Of a stretch of DNA of 48,324 nt, positions 17,266 through 25,584 are shown piece after piece; positions within the stretch are counted from its first letter, which is position 1, and each line of letters opens with the position of its first letter. Below the pieces are notes generated by a model. That model was not told where the DNA came from. It searched no databases and was given only the letters and a program-made list of their open reading frames with translations. The translations under genes were made by a program, and so were the position numbers. Origin of the DNA: Actinomycetota bacterium (GTDB taxonomy: Bacteria > Actinomycetota > Actinomycetes > Nanopelagicales > Nanopelagicaceae); assembly GCA_947449535.1 (NCBI GenBank), contig CANFRP010000009.1:1-48324 (forward strand). Reading direction: 5' to 3'.

Positions 17266-17384
17266 AAATAGGGCGAGGAATTGAATGAAAGACCACCCTT
17301 TTGATCACCCGCCAGCCCTTCCGCTGTAAGTGTCATGCGACTTAACATTGAGCTCCCTTAAGTACGCAACGTTGGCGAGGTCAG

Positions 17385-18404
17385 ATGCGCAATCCATTTG
17401 GCAATGACCTCGCCATCGATATCGGGACAGCAAATACCGTTGTCTATAAAGCGCATCATGGGATTGTCTTGAATGAGCCAAGTGTGTTGACGATGAATAC
17501 CGAAACTGGCGCAGTTATCTCAGTTGGGCACGAATCGCGCAAAATGATTGGCCGCACTCCAGAACACATAGTCTCGATCCGCCCGCTCAAGGATGGTGTT
17601 GTTGCTGACTTTGAAACAGCGCAGAAAATGCTCCGCCAATTTATGGAGCAAGCAGGAATGCGTCGAGTCTTATCTCGCCCCACAGTGGTGGTTGCTGTTC
17701 CACCAGTAGTGACATCAGTTGAACATCGTGCCATTAAAGATGCTGCTTACGCAGCAGGTGCTCGCAAGGTCTACATCATGGAAGAGCCAATGGCCGCTGC
17801 GATAGGCGCAGGGCTTCCCGTCCAAGAACCAATGGGGTCGATGATTGTTGATATTGGCGGTGGAACGACGGATGTGGCTGTAATTTCACTTGGCGGAATA
17901 GTAACTTCTCGATCTATCCGAATTGGCGGTGATGCAATCGATGCATCAATCGTTTCCTATATCAAAAATCATTATTCACTTCTTATTGGAGAGCGCACTG
18001 CCGAAGAATTAAAGATGGCTATTGGGTCGGCATTTCGGACTCCGGCTGAGACTGATGCACGAATTCGAGGTCGCGATTTAGTCTCTGGCCTGCCTAAAGA
18101 TTTAATGGTGAGCGCTAAAGAAATTCGTGATGCGATTGAAGATCAAATATCTAAAATTGTTGGTGCGATCAAAGCTACTTTGGATGAAACTCCTCCAGAC
18201 TTGGTCGCTGATCTTTCGCGAAATGGAATCATGCTTGCCGGTGGAGGAGCGCTATTACATGGTCTCTCTGAACGATTGCGTCATGAGACAGGGATGCCCG
18301 TCGCTGTGGCCGAAGATCCACTGTATGCAGTGGTCAATGGAGCCGGTCGCTGTGTGGAGAATTTGGAATTATTAAAGCGAATTCTTGTTGCCGAATCTAA
18401 GTAA
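17385..18404 (+). CDS. mreB: MreB/Mbl rod-shape actin homologue
   Basis: 339 residues, full length for MreB. Phosphate-1 motif A-I-D-I-G-T-A-N-T is at residues 10-18, phosphate-2 V-D-I-G-G-G-T-T-D-V-A near residue 149, and the adenosine motif L-A-G-G-G-A-L-L-H-G near residue 284. MreB polymers under the membrane organise lateral wall synthesis. The usual partners mreC, mreD, pbp2 and rodA are absent: ppk lies on one side and an SGNH hydrolase on the other. The start is preceded by a modest GAGG site. Its stop abuts the SGNH gene end with no gap. Nothing suggests a pseudogene. Confidence 0.93.
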   Translation: MRNPFGNDLAIDIGTANTVVYKAHHGIVLNEPSVLTMNTETGAVISVGHESRKMIGRTPEHIVSIRPLKDGVVADFETAQKMLRQFMEQAGMRRVLSRPTVVVAVPPVVTSVEHRAIKDAAYAAGARKVYIMEEPMAAAIGAGLPVQEPMGSMIVDIGGGTTDVAVISLGGIVTSRSIRIGGDAIDASIVSYIKNHYSLLIGERTAEELKMAIGSAFRTPAETDARIRGRDLVSGLPKDLMVSAKEIRDAIEDQISKIVGAIKATLDETPPDLVADLSRNGIMLAGGGALLHGLSERLRHETGMPVAVAEDPLYAVVNGAGRCVENLELLKRILVAESK

Positions 18405-19187
18405 TTAATTAATAGGCCACTTCACCGGGACTGGGAATTTAGGGCTACGTCCATCACCAGATGATCGGCCGCGAATACGCCGCCACGCCCAGGGAATAAC
18501 AAAGGTAATTAGCCAACGTAGACCTTCATAGCGCTTACGCAACCAGCTCTTTTTCTTAGCTGCCGGCAATGGGATTCTCCACGCTGGATCAAAAGGTAGA
18601 TCAAATAGTTCTTGAAGCGCATTGGCCATTCTGATGTGGCCCTCTTTATTGAGGTGCAGGCGATCGACGGCAAGAAAGCGACGATCGGCAAGCCATGGCG
18701 CCATCTGCGCTTCGATCAATATTGCACCGAACTCTTTTGCAACTGCTCGCACATTGACATTGAAATCAGAGAAGCGAGCAGTCCAGAGATCAGCTGTTTT
18801 GCCTTTCCCATCAACGGCTTCAATAACAGTGAAAACTGCAACTGTTGCGCCAGTTGCCGTCAAGGTTTGAACTGCTTGGCGGTATTGAGCTAAAGCTACT
18901 TCTGATTTGTAGTTAGGACGAAGCACATCGTTAGCGCCGGCGTGAAAGGTAATGAGGGTCTCCGGACCAGTCACATATTGGGCAACCAGTGGAATCTGAT
19001 CATCCATTACTTGTTTAATTAATTTTCCGCGCACTGCAAGATTCGCATAGGTAAATCCAGAAGTTTGCGATGCCATGACATCGGCTAAGCGATCGGCCCA
19101 GCCCCGGTATTCACTACCTACGAACTCATCACACATTCCTTCGGTAAAAGAATCACCGAGTGCGATATATCGATTGTAGGTAGCCAT
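18405..19187 (-). CDS. SGNH/GDSL-type hydrolase
   Basis: 260 residues. Block I A-L-G-D-S-F-T-E-G holds the nucleophile Ser (residue about 13), the G-A-N-D block lies near residue 83, and D-R-L-H-L-N near residue 174 supplies the Asp-His pair. These are the hallmarks of SGNH esterases/lipases. The C-terminal 60 residues are basic and contain a hydrophobic stretch (W-L-I-T-F-V-I-P-W-A-W) that could attach it to the membrane; there is no signal peptide. It follows rlmB by 7 bases and is the last gene of the carD-ispDF-cysS-rlmB run. Substrate unknown; de-esterification of lipids or acylated glycans is typical of the family. Confidence 0.8.
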   Translation of the reverse strand: MATYNRYIALGDSFTEGMCDEFVGSEYRGWADRLADVMASQTSGFTYANLAVRGKLIKQVMDDQIPLVAQYVTGPETLITFHAGANDVLRPNYKSEVALAQYRQAVQTLTATGATVAVFTVIEAVDGKGKTADLWTARFSDFNVNVRAVAKEFGAILIEAQMAPWLADRRFLAVDRLHLNKEGHIRMANALQELFDLPFDPAWRIPLPAAKKKSWLRKRYEGLRWLITFVIPWAWRRIRGRSSGDGRSPKFPVPVKWPIN

Positions 19188-19194
19188 AGTGATT

Positions 19195-20055
19195 TTACTC
19201 CGCAGCTAGTGCGCGCTTCTCTGAAATCCAATAGAGCGAGATTGCAGTTGCGACACTGGCGTTAAGTGATTCAACATCGGATTGCATGGGGATAGAAAGA
19301 ATGAGATCACACTTCTCACGAGCTAGCCGCGAGATACCTTTTCCTTCGCTACCCACGATGAGATAAACCGGCTCTTCAGCCAAAGTAAATCCTGGAAGTG
19401 ATTGATCGCCATCGGCATCTAGGCCCACTACGAAGTACCCAGCTTTCTTAGCATCCTCAATCGAACGAACCAAGTTGGTGACCTGTGAGATTGGTAGTCG
19501 AGCTGCTGCGCCTGCGGATGATTTCCAGGCAGATCCGGTCATCGCAGCGTTGCGACGTTCTGGAATAACAACTCCATCTGCACCAAAGGCAGCAGCAGAA
19601 CGAACAATTGCTCCGAGGTTATGTGGGTCAGTGACTCCATCGAGTCCAATGATTAGCCCTGGTGATTTAGCAGCTGAAAGCATTGCAGCGAAATCCTTAT
19701 AACCAAATGGCTTAATTATCAGTGCGATACCTTGGTGGGTAGTAGTACCAGTAACGCCATCGAGCGCTCCGCGCGGAACTTCCTTAATGACTAGGTCTTG
19801 ATTCTTGGCTAGACGTAGCGCTTCTGTCATGCGCTCATCGATTTCGGCCCGCTCTGCAATTAATAATTCCTTCGCAGGAATTTTTGCACGCAGCGCTTCA
19901 ACAACTGAGTTACGTCCTGCTACCGCATCAGAGCTGGCGCGAGTCTCCATCCGTGATTCTGGGCGACGACCTCGATTGGCCCCTGCGCCTGCTGGACGTG
20001 CTGGACGGCTTTGGGCCGCTGCTTCTGCTTCTCGACGTTTTCTTCCTGGACGCAT
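19195..20055 (-). CDS. rlmB: 23S rRNA 2'-O-ribose methyltransferase, TrmH/RlmB family
   Basis: 286 residues. A basic, Arg/Ala-rich N-terminal tail of about 40 residues is followed by a substrate-binding domain (A-G-R-N-S-V-V-E-A-L) and the SpoU catalytic domain. The three SpoU motifs are D-P-H-N-L-G-A-I-V-R, V-G-S-E-G-K-G-I-S and S-L-N-A-S-V-A-T-A. The knotted fold methylates a 23S rRNA guanosine (G2251 in E. coli numbering for RlmB) using SAM. Its ATG shares one base with the cysS stop (TAATG), so translation is coupled. The same cysS-methylase pairing is found in mycobacteria (Rv3580c-Rv3579c, from memory). Confidence 0.92.
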   Translation of the reverse strand: MRPGRKRREAEAAAQSRPARPAGAGANRGRRPESRMETRASSDAVAGRNSVVEALRAKIPAKELLIAERAEIDERMTEALRLAKNQDLVIKEVPRGALDGVTGTTTHQGIALIIKPFGYKDFAAMLSAAKSPGLIIGLDGVTDPHNLGAIVRSAAAFGADGVVIPERRNAAMTGSAWKSSAGAAARLPISQVTNLVRSIEDAKKAGYFVVGLDADGDQSLPGFTLAEEPVYLIVGSEGKGISRLAREKCDLILSIPMQSDVESLNASVATAISLYWISEKRALAAE

Positions 20056-21458
20056 TACTTACTCGTTTCGTTAGCAACAGTCCATCGTGGGCCATCGGCA
20101 GTGTCTTCAATTGAAATTCCTAGTGCAGCTAGCTGATCGCGAATCGCATCGCTAGCGGCAAAATCTTTCCGAGCGCGAGCAGCAGTGCGTTGCTCTAGCG
20201 CCAGACCAATTAACCCATCGAGTACATCGCTGGTTATCCCACCAGAAGTAGCAAATGCAAGATCTTCCGGATCGCACCCAAGGACGGCTAGTGCGCCACG
20301 AACATCTGATGCTGCTTGGGAGAGAGTCTTTAAATCCTTATTGGTGATGGCGTTGTTGCCATCTTTGACCCACTCGGAGATCAGAGCAAGTGATTGTGGG
20401 ACAGCGAGATCATCATTCATCGCCTTTGCAAAGGCGGGATTAATAGATGTGGCAATATCAAAACCAAGGAGCGAACGAGCGCGGCCAAGGAATGCTTCGA
20501 TCCGGCGGAAGTTAATGGATGACTCTTCCAGCGCTTCGAAGGAGAACTCCAGCATCGAGCGATAGTGGGCGCTTCCTAAATACCAACGCAATTCAATTCC
20601 GCGAACTCGCTTAAGTAGTTCTTGCACCTGCAATGAATTGCCGAGTGACTTCGACATTTTCTCGCCCGATGTAGTGACCCATGCATTGTGCATCCAAATA
20701 TTTGCAAAGCCCCAACCGGCGGCCTCTGATTGGGCAATTTCGTTTTCGTGATGGGGGAAAATTAAATCAAGACCACCACCGTGAATATCAAATGATTCAC
20801 CGAGGTAGGCCTGAGCCATTGCCGAGCACTCAAGGTGCCATCCTGGGCGACCCGCTCCCCACGGAGTTGGCCATGAAGGATCGCCAGCTTTCGCGGCTTT
20901 CCATAATGCAAAGTCACGTGGATCGCGCTTGTGGGTCAGATCGGCATCATCGGCAGATTGGAGATCATCCAGCTTCTGATTAGAAAGAGTGAGATATGAC
21001 TTTAATTTGCGGACTTCTAAATAAACATCACCATTGCCCGGTGCATATGCAGCGCCGTTCTCGATGAGAATCTGCATAAGTTGAATCATCTGAGTGACAT
21101 GGCCAGTAGCACGGGGCTCGTATGTCGGCGGTAGAACATTGAGGGCGGCATAAGCATCACTAAAAGCGCGCTCATATTTCATTGCAACTGCCCACCATGG
21201 AATTTCTTCGTGGACTGCTTTGTGCAAAATCTTGTCATCGATATCTGTCACGTTTCGAATAAAGGTGACATCAAAGCCAGAAACACTTAACCATCGACGA
21301 AGAATGTCGAAGTTAACGCCACTTCGGATATGGCCGATATGTGGCGGTGCTTGAACGGTTGCACCACAAAGATAAATGCCGACTTTGCCTGGAACCAATG
21401 GCTTGAACGCTGAGATCTTACGATCTGCAGTGTTGTAGAGGCTTAGGTTTGAGGACAT
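20055..21458 (-). CDS. cysS: Cysteinyl-tRNA synthetase
   Basis: 467 residues from the ATG at 21458. The reading frame stays open to 21590, but the extra 44 residues overlap ispF and are unlike the family. A TAAGAT hexamer ends 7 bases before this ATG, giving a leaderless promoter that supports the choice. Class I signatures are P-P-H-I-G-H (HIGH) and G-E-K-M-S-K-S (KMSKS). Zinc-binding cysteines lie in Y-L-C-G-A-T and W-H-L-E-C-S, with the histidine pair in F-P-H-H-E-N-E. It charges tRNA-Cys. In actinobacteria cysteine also feeds mycothiol through the CysS paralogue MshC; this protein ends like CysS rather than MshC. Confidence 0.95.
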   Translation of the reverse strand: MSSNLSLYNTADRKISAFKPLVPGKVGIYLCGATVQAPPHIGHIRSGVNFDILRRWLSVSGFDVTFIRNVTDIDDKILHKAVHEEIPWWAVAMKYERAFSDAYAALNVLPPTYEPRATGHVTQMIQLMQILIENGAAYAPGNGDVYLEVRKLKSYLTLSNQKLDDLQSADDADLTHKRDPRDFALWKAAKAGDPSWPTPWGAGRPGWHLECSAMAQAYLGESFDIHGGGLDLIFPHHENEIAQSEAAGWGFANIWMHNAWVTTSGEKMSKSLGNSLQVQELLKRVRGIELRWYLGSAHYRSMLEFSFEALEESSINFRRIEAFLGRARSLLGFDIATSINPAFAKAMNDDLAVPQSLALISEWVKDGNNAITNKDLKTLSQAASDVRGALAVLGCDPEDLAFATSGGITSDVLDGLIGLALEQRTAARARKDFAASDAIRDQLAALGISIEDTADGPRWTVANETSK

Positions 21459-21465
21459 AGGGAGA

Positions 21466-21471
21466 ATCTTA
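21466..21471 (-). promoter_or_regulatory. TANNNT -10 hexamer deciding the cysS start
   Basis: TAAGAT on the minus strand ends 7 bases before the cysS ATG at 21458. TTAAGC lies 17 bases further upstream as a weak -35. No Shine-Dalgarno precedes the ATG. Confidence 0.5.
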
Positions 21472-21483
21472 TCTTTACTTAAA

Positions 21484-22626
21484 TTAACGCTTAACCACGA
21501 GCGCGCTAGCAATTGCCGAAATTCCCTTACCTTCGCCAGTAAATCCAAGGCCATCAGTAGTTGTGGCAGATACTGATACCGATACGCCACCTAAAGCAGA
21601 AGAGAGCGCAGCTATAGCCTCAGAGCGACGTGGCCCAATCTTTGGTTTATTACCAACAATTTGAACAGAAACATTTTGGATTTCATAACCAGCAGTGCTC
21701 ACACGATGGAGCGTCTCTTTCAATAACTTTTCACCAGCTGCATTTGCATACTCTGGCTCTGATTCTCCGAAATTGGAACCTAAATCACCGAGACTGCATG
21801 CCGCAAGAAGTGCATCGCAGATTGCATGTGCTGCAACATCGCCATCGCTATGTCCATCAACTCCCACAACACCTGGCCAATGCAGACCAGCGAGCCACAA
21901 TGGTCGTAGCTCATCTGTAGAAAATGCATGTGAATCGGTGCCAATGCCCACGCGAATATCGGATGATGAATCTGGAAGTAGGAGACGGTGAGCTTTTGCT
22001 AAATCATCTTTCGTTGTGATTTTAAATGCGCGCTCTTCACCAGCAATTACTTTTACATTCCCACCGATCGATTCAATGAGGGCGGCATCATCGGTAGCTT
22101 CAATTCCGGCTTGATGCGCTCTCATCAGCGCGGTCTTGTCGAAACCTTGTGGCGTCTGCACTGCGCGAAGATGCGCGCGATCAGGTGTATTTGTGACGTA
22201 ACCCTGATGATCGACAGTCTTAACAGTATCGACTACGGCCAGTCCAGGAATTACTGCGAGCTCACCAGCGGCGAGTTCTGCGATTACCCGTGAGGCCAAA
22301 TCGGTTGAAGCTAATGAACGGGCAGCGTCGTGAACAAGAACAAATTCAATTTCGTCATTAATTTTGGCAAGTGCAGCTTTTACCGATTGGGTGCGAGTAG
22401 CTCCGCCCGTAACAACATCAACAGTCTCGCCAAAGAGTGCGGAAAATTGAGATTCATAACCACTTGGAGCAGCAATAATGATTTGAGTGGCGATGGGTGC
22501 CAGGTTTGCTACAGCGTGTTCGACCAAAGTACGACCGACTAGCTGCACGAGTGCTTTGGGGATTGTGGCGCCAAGTCGCTCGCCACTGCCTGCCGCAGGA
22601 ATGATAACTGCGGTCTTATTAATCAT
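21484..22626 (-). CDS. ispDF: Bifunctional IspD-IspF (MEP isoprenoid pathway)
   Basis: 380 residues in two domains. Residues 1-225 are the IspD cytidylyltransferase: I-P-A-A-G-S-G-E-R-L-G nucleotide loop, then V-H-D-A-A-R and Q-T-P-Q-G-F. Residues 226-380 are the IspF cyclodiphosphate synthase: G-I-G-T-D-S-H-A-F and G-H-S-D-G-D-V-A-A-H metal ligands, then the D-L-G-S-N-F flap. Together they catalyse the third and fifth steps of the methylerythritol phosphate route. IspE is not in the window. In mycobacteria ispD and ispF are separate adjacent genes, so this is a fusion of neighbours. Start ATG at 22626, 33 bases after carD. Confidence 0.95.
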   Translation of the reverse strand: MINKTAVIIPAAGSGERLGATIPKALVQLVGRTLVEHAVANLAPIATQIIIAAPSGYESQFSALFGETVDVVTGGATRTQSVKAALAKINDEIEFVLVHDAARSLASTDLASRVIAELAAGELAVIPGLAVVDTVKTVDHQGYVTNTPDRAHLRAVQTPQGFDKTALMRAHQAGIEATDDAALIESIGGNVKVIAGEERAFKITTKDDLAKAHRLLLPDSSSDIRVGIGTDSHAFSTDELRPLWLAGLHWPGVVGVDGHSDGDVAAHAICDALLAACSLGDLGSNFGESEPEYANAAGEKLLKETLHRVSTAGYEIQNVSVQIVGNKPKIGPRRSEAIAALSSALGGVSVSVSATTTDGLGFTGEGKGISAIASALVVKR

Positions 22627-22659
22627 TTTTTACTTCATCTCGATTCAACTAAGAACCGA

Positions 22660-23142
22660 TTAGGAAGCGAGAACCTCGTCAAGCATGACGCCGGCAGCTG
22701 TCTCATCTGTGCGCTCGGCAAGTGCGAGCTCTGAGACCAAGATCTGCTTCGCCTTTGCAAGCATGCGCTTTTCGCCAGCTGAGAGACCACGATCAAGATC
22801 GCGGCGATAGAGATCGCGTACAACTTCAGCAACTTTGATGACATCGCCAGAAGCGAGCTTCTCAACATTTGCCTTGTAGCGACGAGACCAGTTGGTTGGC
22901 TCTTCGGTATATGGCTGACGGAGTACGTTAAATACGCGGTCAAGACCAGCGCTATCAACGACGTCACGGACGCCAACAAGATCGATATTTTCAGCAGGAA
23001 CTCGAACTGTGAGATCGCCTTGCTTCACATTGAGAACTAGATAGATTTTTTCTTCGCCTTTAATGGTCCGGGTCTCAATAGCTTCAATGAGAGCCGCTCC
23101 GTGATGAGGATATACAACGGTTTCGCCGACCTTAAATGACAT
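22660..23142 (-). CDS. carD: CarD-family RNA polymerase-binding regulator
   Basis: 160 residues from the ATG at 23142; longer frames back to 23193 lack family features and overlap lpqE. The start [15 protein letters not shown] matches mycobacterial CarD closely (from memory). The N-terminal Tudor-like domain binds the RNA polymerase beta subunit. The C-terminal helical domain, with [10 protein letters not shown] and its tryptophan, contacts the -10 upstream edge and stabilises open complexes. This is a global housekeeping activator, especially of rRNA promoters. An AAAGG Shine-Dalgarno precedes the ATG. It heads the ispDF-cysS-rlmB-SGNH run and is divergent from lpqE with only 41 bases between starts. 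Confidence 0.95.
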   Translation of the reverse strand: MSFKVGETVVYPHHGAALIEAIETRTIKGEEKIYLVLNVKQGDLTVRVPAENIDLVGVRDVVDSAGLDRVFNVLRQPYTEEPTNWSRRYKANVEKLASGDVIKVAEVVRDLYRRDLDRGLSAGEKRMLAKAKQILVSELALAERTDETAAGVMLDEVLAS

Positions 23143-23171
23143 CAATGTGGCCTTTCGATAGGAGCTAAGGA

Positions 23172-23177
23172 TACCAT
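23172..23177 (+). promoter_or_regulatory. TANNNT -10 hexamer placing lpqE as leaderless
   Basis: TACCAT ends 6 bases before the lpqE ATG at 23184. There is no Shine-Dalgarno between them. Confidence 0.45.
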
Positions 23178-23183
23178 TCATCC

Positions 23184-23672
23184 ATGCCATCAAAAAATCG
23201 AAAAAACCCTTATTTCATGCCTACTTTGGCCATTATTTTTTCCTCATTGCTCTTGACAAGTTGCTCAACCGGTAAGGACGCCCCGACTTCGCAGATCAAG
23301 CAAGTTACCGATGGTGTCGAAAAAGATTCTGGTTCAGTTGCAATTCGTGGACTATTGCTAGTTTCGCAACCAGATGGCTCCGCAGTATTAGTAGGCACCA
23401 TTGTTAATTCTGCGGCAGATGCAGATTCCATCGTAAGCATCGCTGTCGGTGGCGTTGCCGCTCCTATAACTGGCGCCCCGCTCCCATTAGCCCAAAACGC
23501 ACCAGTAATTTTCGGTGGCGATTCTGCTAATGCTTCATCCATCATTGCCGGAGTTAATAAAGTGGCGGGTCAGCGAGTTCCAGTTGAAATTACTTTTGGT
23601 AAAGCAGCACCAGTAAAGCTCGATGCACTTGTTGTCGAGCAGTCAGGTGTTTACGCTGGGATCACTAAATAA
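23184..23672 (+). CDS. lpqE: LpqE-like lipoprotein
   Basis: 162 residues. The N-terminus is a lipoprotein signal: basic residues at 3-7, a hydrophobic core at 12-24, then lipobox L-T-S-C with the lipidated Cys27. The mature part is a beta-rich, Ala/Gly/Val-rich domain without obvious catalytic residues. Assignment to LpqE rests on its position divergent from carD and its size, as in M. tuberculosis Rv3584; sequence similarity is not something I can quantify here. It should be anchored on the outer face of the membrane. A copper-chaperone-like fold is a possibility but unproven. The ATG is supported by a leaderless -10; Met12 is an alternative start with a shorter signal. Confidence 0.7.
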   Translation: MPSKNRKNPYFMPTLAIIFSSLLLTSCSTGKDAPTSQIKQVTDGVEKDSGSVAIRGLLLVSQPDGSAVLVGTIVNSAADADSIVSIAVGGVAAPITGAPLPLAQNAPVIFGGDSANASSIIAGVNKVAGQRVPVEITFGKAAPVKLDALVVEQSGVYAGITK

Positions 23673-23675
23673 AAT

Positions 23676-24359
23676 TTAGTTCTCGAATTTATAACCAAGG
23701 CCTCGCACAGTCTGGATAAAAACCGGATTGGCGGGGTCTTTTTCAATCTTTGCGCGAAGGCGCTTGACGTGAACATCCAGCGTCTTGGTATCACCGAAGT
23801 AATCGCTGCCCCAGACGCGGTCGATGAGCTGGGTGCGAGTAAGCACGCGACCTGAATTACGCATTAGGAACTCAAGGAGCTCAAACTCTTTCAGTGGGAA
23901 TGCCACAGATTCATTATTAATCGTCACAATATGGCGCTCAACATCGAGGCGAACTGGCCCGGCCTCGAGAATTCCGTCAAATACTTCTTCGGTTGCCTCA
24001 CCACGACGGCGAAGTACTGCGCGTATGCGAGCTACTAATTCACGAGAAGAATATGGCTTGGTGACGTAATCATCGGCGCCGAGTTCAAGTCCCACGACTT
24101 TATCGACTTCCGAGTCCTTAGCAGTCAGCATGATGATTGGAACATTTGATTTAGCGCGAATCTGACGGCAGACCTCAGTGCCAGATAACCCGGGCAACAT
24201 CAGGTCGAGCAGAATCAAATCAGCGCCTTGGCGCTCAAAAATCTCTACTGCAGCAGAACCCGTGTCGGCGACGATAACTTCGAAGCCTTCGCGGCCAAGA
24301 AGATAGGAAAGGGCATCGGAGAAAGATGCTTCATCTTCTACTGCGAGTATTTTTACCAT
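23676..24359 (-). CDS. regX3: RegX3-like OmpR-family response regulator
   Basis: 227 residues from the ATG at 24359, where the receiver domain starts M-V-K-I-L-A-V-E-D-E. The longer frame to 24512 runs into senX3 and is spurious. Acidic pair E-D near residues 8-9, phospho-acceptor Asp in L-I-L-L-D-L-M-L-P, and Lys in V-T-K-P-Y are all present. The C-terminal winged helix carries R-T-Q-L-I-D-R-V-W-G and T-L-D-V-H-V-K-R-L-R. It follows senX3 by 4 bases. In mycobacteria RegX3 controls the phosphate-starvation regulon; the adjacent phoU supports the same role. Confidence 0.92.
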   Translation of the reverse strand: MVKILAVEDEASFSDALSYLLGREGFEVIVADTGSAAVEIFERQGADLILLDLMLPGLSGTEVCRQIRAKSNVPIIMLTAKDSEVDKVVGLELGADDYVTKPYSSRELVARIRAVLRRRGEATEEVFDGILEAGPVRLDVERHIVTINNESVAFPLKEFELLEFLMRNSGRVLTRTQLIDRVWGSDYFGDTKTLDVHVKRLRAKIEKDPANPVFIQTVRGLGYKFEN

Positions 24360-24363
24360 GTGA

Positions 24364-25443
24364 TTAATTGCCTTCCGATGGTGATTGGGAATCAGAGTGT
24401 GGAATTCGGATTGTGAAAGTTGTGCCAGCGTTCTCAACGCTCCAGACCGAGACATCTCCACCATGGTTGGTGATGATGTGTTTAACAATCGATAGCCCAA
24501 GTCCAGTTCCACCAGTCACGCGCGAGCGAGCGGGATCGACTCGATAGAAGCGTTCAAATATGCGCTCAAGATCTTTTTCAGGAATACCAATACCTTGGTC
24601 AGAGACTGAGAGCTCGCACAATTCGCCACCATCGCGAATGGTTACTGCCACTCGAGTTCCCTCGGGACTGTAGTTAATGGCATTTTCAACCAGATTGTGA
24701 ATAGCCATGGTGATTTGGATTCGGTCACCTTGAATTAATGAATCGCAATTAGAGTCGAAGATTATTTCAATATTTCTAGCATCAGCACTTAGCCGAACTT
24801 GATCAATCGCTTCCTGAGCGCAATCTGCTATCGAAAAGATAGAACCATTTTTTAGCGGATCGTCATCTTGTAATCGAGATAAATTAATAATCTCTTGAAC
24901 TAAATCTGAGAGTCTTTTTGCTTCAGTTTGCATCCGATTTGCAAATCTAACGACAGCAACGGGGTCATCACTTGCGCCTAAGACAGCTTCAGAGAGAATG
25001 GAAAGTGCGCCAATCGGAGTCTTAAGTTCGTGAGAAATATTTGCAACGAAATCTCGGCGAATTGAGTCCAGTCTGCGCATTTCGCTATCATCAAAGATGA
25101 GAATTGATACCAGGCCGTCAGATCCAAGCTTTGAAACTTTGACGAAGAGGTCATGCATTCCACTTCCGATAGGTCCTCTCGGTAATTCAAGAGTTGCCTC
25201 TTCCGAAACTCCACTGCGACGAACAGCTCGAACAAGCTGCAGTAACGGTTCTGAAATAAGCCGCTGATCGCGCAAAATATTAAAAGTAGATATTCCTTCA
25301 GAAATAAAAAGAGCGACATCGCTAGTTGAGATGACCATACTTTCGGCGTCAAAAGCTTCCAATAGGTCTAGTAGCTCCGGGCTGATGAGCGGTCTCTGCG
25401 CAAGAGTTTTCGGCGTTTCCGCAGATCTCTTAAAGAGTGACAT
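24364..25443 (-). CDS. senX3: SenX3-like sensor histidine kinase without membrane anchor
   Basis: 359 residues. It holds a PAS-like N-terminal region (residues 25-130), HisKA with H-box N-I-S-H-E-L-K-T-P-I-G (near residue 138), and HATPase with N-box N-L-V-E-N-A-I-N-Y, then G-I-G-I-P, F-E-R-F-Y-R and G-T-G-L-G-L-S. The H-box and the R-R-D-F-V-A-N block match SenX3. Mycobacterial SenX3 begins with two membrane helices; here the protein starts M-S-L-F-K-R-S with none, and an in-frame stop lies only seven sense codons upstream. TACGAT ends 6 bases before the ATG, supporting the start. It therefore looks cytosolic, sensing an internal signal or PhoU directly. Confidence 0.88.
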   Translation of the reverse strand: MSLFKRSAETPKTLAQRPLISPELLDLLEAFDAESMVISTSDVALFISEGISTFNILRDQRLISEPLLQLVRAVRRSGVSEEATLELPRGPIGSGMHDLFVKVSKLGSDGLVSILIFDDSEMRRLDSIRRDFVANISHELKTPIGALSILSEAVLGASDDPVAVVRFANRMQTEAKRLSDLVQEIINLSRLQDDDPLKNGSIFSIADCAQEAIDQVRLSADARNIEIIFDSNCDSLIQGDRIQITMAIHNLVENAINYSPEGTRVAVTIRDGGELCELSVSDQGIGIPEKDLERIFERFYRVDPARSRVTGGTGLGLSIVKHIITNHGGDVSVWSVENAGTTFTIRIPHSDSQSPSEGN

Positions 25444-25449
25444 AACCCA

Positions 25450-25455
25450 ATCGTA
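25450..25455 (-). promoter_or_regulatory. TANNNT -10 hexamer for senX3
   Basis: TACGAT on the minus strand ends 6 bases before the senX3 ATG at 25443, fixing the start of the membrane-free form. No Shine-Dalgarno is present. Confidence 0.5.
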
Positions 25456-25571
25456 GGAGTCTGTTCAAAGAGTCACTACCGAATAGCCCTATTAGGCCAG
25501 AAAATCCCAAATCTTCGCTATTTGTTTAAGACCTGTTCATTCTTCTCACCTTTACGCCCCGTCAGACCCAT

Positions 25572-25577
25572 TAAACT
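25572..25577 (+). promoter_or_regulatory. TANNNT -10 hexamer for phoU
   Basis: TAAACT ends 7 bases before the ATG at 25585, supporting that start over a TTG at 25522. GTTCA motifs at 25463 and 25535 in the senX3-phoU gap recall Pho-box half-sites but do not form clean direct repeats. Confidence 0.45.
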
Positions 25578-25584
25578 TTGGGGT

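Noticed and set aside
21459-21590. 44-residue N-terminal extension of CysS
   Set aside because: It overlaps the end of ispF, has no family similarity, and a leaderless -10 fixes the ATG at 21458.
22635-22979. 114-codon frame inside carD
   Set aside because: It lies wholly in another frame of the strongly conserved carD gene, with no ribosome site or family features.
24360-24512. 51-residue extension of RegX3
   Set aside because: The receiver domain starts at M-V-K-I-L-A-V-E-D; the extension is the other frame of the senX3 end.
25463-25554. Pho-box-like GTTCA repeats in the senX3-phoU gap
   Set aside because: The copies are not spaced as 11-base direct repeats and the second halves match poorly, so they were kept only as a remark.
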